DNA of 64,000 bases from Burkholderiales bacterium (lineage in GTDB: Bacteria; Pseudomonadota; Gammaproteobacteria; Burkholderiales; Casimicrobiaceae), in contig JADYZP010000009.1 of assembly GCA_020853025.1 (NCBI GenBank), forward strand, positions 22,410 through 86,409. The letters run 5' to 3'. Within the stretch, counting starts at the first letter, position 1. Every line of letters begins with the position of its first letter. The notes under the pieces are model-generated. The model saw only the letters and a program-made list of their open reading frames with translations, did no database searches and was not told the DNA's origin. The translations under genes and the position numbers were made by a program. Positions 58,334 to 64,000 of the stretch are shown here, piece by piece.

Positions 58334-61200
58334 TGCGCAACGAAAGTGCCTTCATGCCCGATGAATCGAAAACCGACTACAAGTCGACGCTCAACCTGAC
58401 CGATACGCCGTTTCCGATGCGCGGCGACTTGGCGCGCCGTGAGCCGGGCTGGGTCGCCGAATGGCAGCGGACGAAGGTCTACGCGGCGATCCGCGCCGCG
58501 GCAAAGGGCCGGCCGCGCTTCATCCTGCACGACGGTCCGCCCTACGCCAACGCCGACATTCACATCGGGCACGCGGTCAACAAGATCTTGAAGGACATCA
58601 TCGTCAAGAGCAAGGGCCTCGCGGGCTTCGACGCGCCCTACGTTCCCGGCTGGGACTGCCACGGCATGCCGATCGAAGTGCAGATCGAGAAGACGCACGG
58701 CAAGAATTTGTCGGCAGCGGAAACGCAGCGGCTGGCACGCGCGTATGCAGGCGAGCAGGTCGCCAAGCAGCGCGAGCAGTTCATGCGGCTGGGCGTGCTC
58801 GGTGACTGGGATCATCCGTACACGACGATGGCCTACAAGAACGAGGCCGACGAGATCCGCACGCTGGGCAAGGTTCTGGAGCGCGGCTATGTGTATCGGG
58901 GTTTGAAGCCGGTCAACTGGTGCTTCGATTGCCAAAGCGCGCTGGCCGAAGCCGAGGTCGAGTACGAGGATCGCGTCGATGCGGCGATCGACGTCGCGTT
59001 TCGCGTCGAATCCGGGGAGCGTGAGAAGCTTGCCGCGGCGTTCGGGTTAGCCGCTTTGCCGGAAGGCGACGTCTGCGCGGTGATCTGGACGACGACACCG
59101 TGGACGATTCCCGCCAACCAGGCGCTGAACGCGCATCCGGAGTTCAGCTATGCGCTGGTCGCGACGCAGCGCGGCCACCTGGTGCTGGCGCAGGACCTTG
59201 TCGACAGCTGCCTCGCGCGCTACGGACTTGCCGGAGAGATCGTCGCAAGCGCGCCCGGCGCGGCACTCGAAGGCATCCGCTTTCAGCATCCTTTCTACGC
59301 TCGCACTTCTCCCGTGTATCTGGGCGGCTACGTGACGCTGGACACCGGTACCGGCATCGTCCACTCATCACCCGCCTACGGCATCGACGACTTCCAATCC
59401 TGCCGCCGCTACGGGATGACCGACGACGAGATGGAAAGTCCGGTGCAGGGCGACGGACGCTTCGCCGGCAGCCTGCCGTTCTTCGGCGGCCTGTCGATCT
59501 GGAAGGCGAATCCGCTGATCGTCGACAAGCTGCGCGAGACCGGCGCGCTGCTGCACAACGAGAAGTACACGCACAGCTACATGCACTGCTGGCGGCACAA
59601 GTCGCCGATCATCTACCGCGCGACCACACAATGGTTCGCCGGGATGGACGACGTGCCCGGCTACCGTGGCGTGAAGCCGGAGCGATCGCTGCGCGACACC
59701 GCGCTGCGCGGCATCGAAGCGACGACCTTTTACCCGGAATGGGGCAAGGCGCGGCTGTACGGAATGATCGAGCATCGGCCGGACTGGACGCTGTCGCGGC
59801 AGCGACAGTGGGGTGTGCCGCTGCCGTTCTTCGTCGACCGCGAGACCGATGAGCTGCATCCGGACACCATGCAGCTGCTCGAACTTGCCGCGTCGAAGGT
59901 CGAGCACGGCGGCATCGAATCGTGGTTCGAGGCGTCGCACGAGGACTTCGGCGTCGACCCAGCCCGGTATCGCAAACTCAGCGACACGCTCGACGTCTGG
60001 TTCGACTCCGGTTCGACCTTCGAGACGGTGATGGGCGGTCCCGACGGCCGTCGCACGCGCTTGGGCTCGCATTCGCAGCAGACGGGATTTCCGGCCGATC
60101 TCTACCTCGAGGGCTCGGACCAGCATCGGGGCTGGTTCCATTCGTCGCTGCTCGTGTCGTGCATGGTCAACGGCGTGCCGCCGTACAAGGCGCTGCTGAC
60201 GCATGGCTTCGCGGTCGACGGCGAAGGCAAGAAGATGTCGAAGTCGAAAGGCAACGTCGTCTCGCCGCAGAAGGTGTCCGACACGCTTGGCGCCGAGATC
60301 CTGCGGCTGTGGGTCGCGGCGACCGACTATTCGGGCGAGCTTTCCATCTCCGACGAGATCCTGAAGCGCGTCGTCGAAGGCTACCGGCGCATCCGCAATA
60401 CGCTGCGCTTCCTGCTTGCCAACACCTCGGACTTCGACGCTGCGCGCGACGCGGTGCCGGTCGTGGAACTGCTCGAGATCGACCGGGTCGCGCTGGCGCA
60501 GGCACAGCGGATGGCCATCGCCGTCGAGGCCGACTACGATCGCTACGAATTCCACCTTGTCGTGCAGCGGCTGCAGACGTATTGTTCCGAGGACCTCGGC
60601 GGCTTCTATCTCGACGTGCTGAAGGATCGGCTGTACACGGCGGGCGCCGACAGCACTGCGCGGCGCTCGGCGCAGACGGCGCTGGCACTGATCCGCGATG
60701 CGCTGCTGAAGCTGATGGCGCCGATATTGTCGTTCACGGCCGAGGAAGCATGGCGGATTCTGCATCCGACCGATCCGACGATTTTTGCCGCATCGTGGAA
60801 GGATGCGCTGCCGGACTTCGCGGGCGAGCCTGCGTTGCTTGCAAAATGGGAGGCGATTCTGGCGGTGCGTGCACGGGTACAGAAGGAACTCGAAACCGTC
60901 CGCCAGTCGGGCGCCATCGGCTCGTCGCTGCAGGCGGAGGTCGCGATCGTCGCACCCGATACGGAATTCGACGCGCTCGCATCGCTGGGTGACGATCTGC
61001 GCTTCGTCACCATCACGTCGGCGGCGACGGTGGAACGCGGTGACGCGCTCGCGGTGCGCGTGACGCCGTCCACGCAGGCCAAGTGCGAGCGCTGCTGGCA
61101 CTGGCGCGCCGACGTCGGCGCCGATCGCGCGCACCCGACGCTGTGCGGCCGTTGCGTGGCCAATCTCTTCGGCGCCGGCGAGCCGCGCCGGTTCGCGTAA
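58333..61200 (+). CDS. ileS: Isoleucyl-tRNA synthetase
   Basis: A 955-residue class I synthetase. HIGH motif in [20 protein letters not shown], editing domain in the middle, KMSKS in [14 protein letters not shown], and a C-terminal zinc ribbon [12 protein letters not shown] ... LCGRCVANL. It starts at ATG 58333 or at ATG 58354 ([15 protein letters not shown]), the latter matching most family N-termini. Confidence 0.97.
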   Translation: MRNESAFMPDESKTDYKSTLNLTDTPFPMRGDLARREPGWVAEWQRTKVYAAIRAAAKGRPRFILHDGPPYANADIHIGHAVNKILKDIIVKSKGLAGFDAPYVPGWDCHGMPIEVQIEKTHGKNLSAAETQRLARAYAGEQVAKQREQFMRLGVLGDWDHPYTTMAYKNEADEIRTLGKVLERGYVYRGLKPVNWCFDCQSALAEAEVEYEDRVDAAIDVAFRVESGEREKLAAAFGLAALPEGDVCAVIWTTTPWTIPANQALNAHPEFSYALVATQRGHLVLAQDLVDSCLARYGLAGEIVASAPGAALEGIRFQHPFYARTSPVYLGGYVTLDTGTGIVHSSPAYGIDDFQSCRRYGMTDDEMESPVQGDGRFAGSLPFFGGLSIWKANPLIVDKLRETGALLHNEKYTHSYMHCWRHKSPIIYRATTQWFAGMDDVPGYRGVKPERSLRDTALRGIEATTFYPEWGKARLYGMIEHRPDWTLSRQRQWGVPLPFFVDRETDELHPDTMQLLELAASKVEHGGIESWFEASHEDFGVDPARYRKLSDTLDVWFDSGSTFETVMGGPDGRRTRLGSHSQQTGFPADLYLEGSDQHRGWFHSSLLVSCMVNGVPPYKALLTHGFAVDGEGKKMSKSKGNVVSPQKVSDTLGAEILRLWVAATDYSGELSISDEILKRVVEGYRRIRNTLRFLLANTSDFDAARDAVPVVELLEIDRVALAQAQRMAIAVEADYDRYEFHLVVQRLQTYCSEDLGGFYLDVLKDRLYTAGADSTARRSAQTALALIRDALLKLMAPILSFTAEEAWRILHPTDPTIFAASWKDALPDFAGEPALLAKWEAILAVRARVQKELETVRQSGAIGSSLQAEVAIVAPDTEFDALASLGDDLRFVTITSAATVERGDALAVRVTPSTQAKCERCWHWRADVGADRAHPTLCGRCVANLFGAGEPRRFA

Positions 61201-61715
61201 TGCTCCACTCTTGCGCAACCGATGCGTGGTGGCGCTGGCTGCTCCTGTCGGCATCGGTGATCGCGCTCGACCTCGCCACCAAGGCGTGGGTGGTCGGCGT
61301 CTTTCGCGAAGGCGAGGAACTGCCGATGACGAGCTTCTTCAGCCTGGTGCTCGCCTACAACACGGGCGCCGCGTTCAGCTTTCTCGCCGGTGCGGACGGC
61401 TGGCAGCGCTGGTTCTTCGCCGGCATCGCCGTGGTCGCCAGCGCGTTCCTGGTGTGGATGCTGCGGCGCGGCGGCAACCGGCTGTCGATGTGCGGTTTCG
61501 CGCTGATCCTGGGCGGCGCGCTCGGTAACCTGTGGGACCGTGTGGTGGTCGGACGCGTCATCGATTTCCTGCTCTTCCACTACGCCGGCTGGTCGTGGCC
61601 TGCGTTCAACGTCGCCGACAGCGCAATCACCGTCGGTGCGGCGTTCCTGATCTTCGACAGTTTTCGCGATCCGCCGGGCGCGCAGCCGAACACCATCGGG
61701 AGGGATGCACGATGA
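61200..61715 (+). CDS. lspA: Lipoprotein signal peptidase
   Basis: A 171-residue four-helix membrane protease. The catalytic Asp motifs are [19 protein letters not shown] and [20 protein letters not shown] and [10 protein letters not shown] are also typical. It removes signal peptides from diacylglyceryl-prolipoproteins. The ATG overlaps the ileS stop (TAATG) and its own end overlaps ispH. Confidence 0.97.
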   Translation: MLHSCATDAWWRWLLLSASVIALDLATKAWVVGVFREGEELPMTSFFSLVLAYNTGAAFSFLAGADGWQRWFFAGIAVVASAFLVWMLRRGGNRLSMCGFALILGGALGNLWDRVVVGRVIDFLLFHYAGWSWPAFNVADSAITVGAAFLIFDSFRDPPGAQPNTIGRDAR

Positions 61716-62680
61716 TGGACGTCGTTCTTGCCAATCCGCGCGGATTTTGCGCCGGTGTCGACCGCGCGATTGCGATCGTCGAACAGGCGCTGGTCCAGTT
61801 CGGCGCGCCGATCTACGTCCGCCACGAAGTCGTCCACAACAATTTCGTCGTCGACGATCTGCGCGCCAAGGGTGCCGTGTTCGTCGAGGAATTGGACGAA
61901 GTACCGGACGGCGCGACCGTCGTGTTTTCCGCGCACGGCGTGTCGCGGGCAGTACGCGCGCGGGCGCGCGACCGTGGCCTCACGGTCTTCGACGCCACCT
62001 GCCCGCTGGTCACCAAGGTGCACGTGGAGGTCGCCAAGATGCGCGTGCAGGGGCGCGAGATCGTGATGATCGGCCACGCCGGTCATCCGGAAGTCGAGGG
62101 CACGATGGGGCAAGCCGACGGCGGCATTTACCTGGTCGAGTCGGTCGCCGACGTCGCCCGGGTCTCGGTGCGCGACCCGGCAATGCTCGCCTACGTGACG
62201 CAGACGACGTTGTCGGTCGACGACGCAGCCGCCATCGTCGCTGCGCTGCAGGCGCGTTTCCCCGCCATCGTCGGCCCGAGGCGCGATGACATCTGCTATG
62301 CGACGCAGAACCGCCAGGACGCGGTGAAGGCGCTGGTGCACCAAGTCGATGCCGTTATCGTCGTTGGCAGCCCGAACAGTTCCAATTCCAATCGCCTGCG
62401 CGAAGTGGCCGCGCATCGAGGCGTACCCGCGTGGATGGTCGACCGCGCCGACGAGTTGCGTCCCGAGTGGGTCGTCGGCAAACGCCGTATCGGCGTCACG
62501 GCCGGTGCGTCGGCGCCGGAAGTGCTGGTACGGCAGGTGATTGCGCGCCTGAAGGAACTGGGTGCGCAGGGCGTCACCGAATTGACGGGTGTCGTCGAAG
62601 GCGTCACCTTTCCGATGCCCAAGGGACTCGCTGGCGAGGGCCACGCGCAGGCGCCGGAGTTCGGGCCGCAACCGGATTAG
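61712..62680 (+). CDS. ispH: 4-hydroxy-3-methylbut-2-enyl diphosphate reductase
   Basis: A 322-residue Fe-S enzyme. The three cluster Cys are in [26 protein letters not shown] and [11 protein letters not shown]; the active-site ETTS-like region is [10 protein letters not shown]. It makes IPP and DMAPP in the MEP pathway. It begins with two ATG codons and overlaps the end of lspA. Confidence 0.97.
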   Translation: MMDVVLANPRGFCAGVDRAIAIVEQALVQFGAPIYVRHEVVHNNFVVDDLRAKGAVFVEELDEVPDGATVVFSAHGVSRAVRARARDRGLTVFDATCPLVTKVHVEVAKMRVQGREIVMIGHAGHPEVEGTMGQADGGIYLVESVADVARVSVRDPAMLAYVTQTTLSVDDAAAIVAALQARFPAIVGPRRDDICYATQNRQDAVKALVHQVDAVIVVGSPNSSNSNRLREVAAHRGVPAWMVDRADELRPEWVVGKRRIGVTAGASAPEVLVRQVIARLKELGAQGVTELTGVVEGVTFPMPKGLAGEGHAQAPEFGPQPD

Positions 62681-63087
62681 TCGTGCGCGCTCGGGCCGTC
62701 CGCAAGGGCGTGCCTCTCGGCACGGAACCACGCGAGTACCGCGACAAAGCAGAGCACCGCGAGCGCCGCCGCCATCGCGGCGACCATCGCCTGCCGACCC
62801 GGCTCGGTCAGCGCGCGCACGATCGCAACCGCGAAATAGAAGGGCAGCAACAGTGCCAACCACTGCCGTGGCCGGCGACGGCCACGGGCGACACCGGGCA
62901 GGAGGATCGCGAGCGGCAGCGCCTTCACGGCCAGCCAGCGCGCGCCGGGCAGCGGCGCCAGCGCGATCGCCCACAATACTTCGAGCAGCGTCAGCGTCAG
63001 CAGCGCCGCGATGGCGATCCGCGCCGTCGACAAGATGCGCGCCACGGCCGTCACGACGACGGCCCGATGGACATCAACCGACCGCAA
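62677..63087 (-). CDS. DUF2069 membrane protein
   Basis: A 136-residue protein with four hydrophobic segments ([67 protein letters not shown]), the layout of DUF2069. Function is unknown. It converges on ispH with a 4-bp overlap. The start at 63087 overlaps the upstream gene by 14 bp; a later GTG near 63060 is possible. Confidence 0.75.
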   Translation of the reverse strand: MRSVDVHRAVVVTAVARILSTARIAIAALLTLTLLEVLWAIALAPLPGARWLAVKALPLAILLPGVARGRRRPRQWLALLLPFYFAVAIVRALTEPGRQAMVAAMAAALAVLCFVAVLAWFRAERHALADGPSAHD

Positions 63088-64000
63088 CGAACTCGTAGAG
63101 TTCGAAGCCCGGACCCTGTTCGACCAGCTTGGTCAGCACCGCGAAACCGGTCTCGTTGGCGCGGCGCAGAGTGATCGCCTGTTCCAGCACGAACGCTCCG
63201 GCAGGAACGATGATCTGCGCCGGCGACGCGTCGGCGCCGCCGGTGGCATCCTCGGGCAAAACGACCACCGGCTGGAACATATTGGGCTCGGCATCCTCGG
63301 CGGCACCCGCGGCGGCCTCGGGGTTGTCGGACAGCAGTTCGCACCCGAATTCGAGCCCGCTCCCTTTGAGCGTGTTGCGGAACCAGCGCACCATCGCGAC
63401 CTGAAGGCTGCTTCGACCTTCGATACGCAGCGCGACCAGGTCGCCGATGCGCAGCACGGCCGGTACGCTGTCGATCTGTCGCAACGCGTAGCCGGCGGGC
63501 GTGTGGTTGATGACCTGGCAATTGGCCATCGGCGGCAATCCGGTCGGCGGCCGCTTGACGCCGCCGTGCACGCCGCGGCTGTATTGCCAGACACCGGCGA
63601 GTCCCGAGCAGGTGACGACGCGTGCCCGCGAAGGCAGCCGGTTGAACTGCCGTGCCGGCGGTATCGCCCACTGTCGCAGCAGACGCTTCAGGAGTGCCAG
63701 GTATTGCCCTCGCGCGGCGGGGTCGCGGCCGACGCCGGTGGGCACCTCGCCGCCAGCTTCGAGCGCACGCAGCTGCTCCTGGATCTGGAACGCGAGGTCG
63801 AAGGTGAGCAGGAAGAGCTTGCTGCCTTCGATCGAGCCCCCCTTGTTCGCGGAAAACGGAGGAAAGTCGTGGCCCACGGGGACGATCGCCACCGCCTTCG
63901 CCATCCTGTGTACCGGTGCGATGTCGGTGAGCTTCGCCCAGTGCGCGTACTCCTGCACGTAGCGCAACACGATAGGCAACTGGCCGGGCAGAAAACCGTA
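63074..64000 (-). CDS. PilZ-like putative c-di-GMP-binding protein (5' end outside window)
   Basis: The visible 308 residues end at the stop at 63074 and continue past the right edge. The N-terminal half is helical (RYVQEYAHWAKLTDIAPVHRMAKAV). A PilZ-like stretch follows with Arg-rich RQFNRLPSRARV and, further on, INHTPAGYALRQ, in place of RxxxR and D/NxSxxG. The C-terminal part is acidic and then beta-rich. Binding of c-di-GMP is plausible but the motifs are not canonical. Confidence 0.55.
   Translation of the reverse strand, partial: YGFLPGQLPIVLRYVQEYAHWAKLTDIAPVHRMAKAVAIVPVGHDFPPFSANKGGSIEGSKLFLLTFDLAFQIQEQLRALEAGGEVPTGVGRDPAARGQYLALLKRLLRQWAIPPARQFNRLPSRARVVTCSGLAGVWQYSRGVHGGVKRPPTGLPPMANCQVINHTPAGYALRQIDSVPAVLRIGDLVALRIEGRSSLQVAMVRWFRNTLKGSGLEFGCELLSDNPEAAAGAAEDAEPNMFQPVVVLPEDATGGADASPAQIIVPAGAFVLEQAITLRRANETGFAVLTKLVEQGPGFELYEFVAVG

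Overview
The window is a high-GC chromosomal segment whose housekeeping gene content (pilS next to a PP0621-family gene, a PhaM-like protein, the aat-bpt pair, a CobD/CbiB-family protein, ribF-ileS-lspA-ispH) points to a betaproteobacterium. The order within that class cannot be fixed from sequence reading alone. Nearly all of the window is coding, mostly in tightly packed operons with stop/start overlaps.

Layout. 1-5.8 kb: the 3' side of a PilS-type kinase gene, a GlcD-like FAD dehydrogenase, PhaM, a PEBP protein and an M61 peptidase. 5.84-20.1 kb: an apparent nitrogen-metabolism island. It carries haoA-haoB (octaheme hydroxylamine oxidoreductase and its partner) on the plus strand. Convergent to these on the minus strand is the set diheme cytochrome c - narG/nxrA - FKBP isomerase - narH/nxrB - narJ - narI, with a PAS-GAF-BTAD regulator further upstream. 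The island lies on the 3' side of an intact tRNA-Arg(CCT), and a partial 3' half of a tRNA-Arg(CCT)-like gene in the same orientation marks its other end. A perfect FNR/DNR-type site (TTGAT-N4-ATCAA) and a small leader ORF precede haoA. The gene order matches the cytoplasmic nitrite oxidoreductase operons known from Nitrobacter, so the island could encode oxidation of hydroxylamine through to nitrate, or a nitrate-respiring counterpart. Phylogeny is needed to choose.

20.3-21.7 kb: the N-degron transferases aat and bpt. 22-28.6 kb: a diffusible-signal-factor (DSF) locus with rpfF, a ketoacyl synthase, an acyl carrier protein, an RpfC-like hybrid kinase, an alpha/beta hydrolase and a FabZ-like protein that lacks the catalytic His. 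28.8-35.7 kb: etfBA, an acyl-CoA dehydrogenase, a ROK kinase, ETF-ubiquinone oxidoreductase and a thioesterase, together an acyl-CoA oxidation and electron-transfer block. 35.7-44.1 kb: mixed housekeeping genes (isochorismatase-like, CobD/CbiB-like, rsgA, phhB, M48 protease, orn, Nudix, floA-nfeD). 44.2-47.7 kb: a TAXI-TRAP transporter with a DUF1850 protein. 47.7-51.1 kb: a decayed area with remnants of an exonuclease and an aldo/keto reductase around a short LexA that has a promoter-embedded palindrome. 51.2-57.3 kb: an AddB/AddA-like nuclease-helicase pair. 57.4-62.7 kb: ribF-ileS-lspA-ispH. 62.7-64 kb: a DUF2069 membrane protein and a partial PilZ-like protein.

Two things deserve most attention: the tRNA-bounded hao + nar/nxr island with an FNR-type site, and the DSF cluster that carries its own fatty-acid-synthesis parts.
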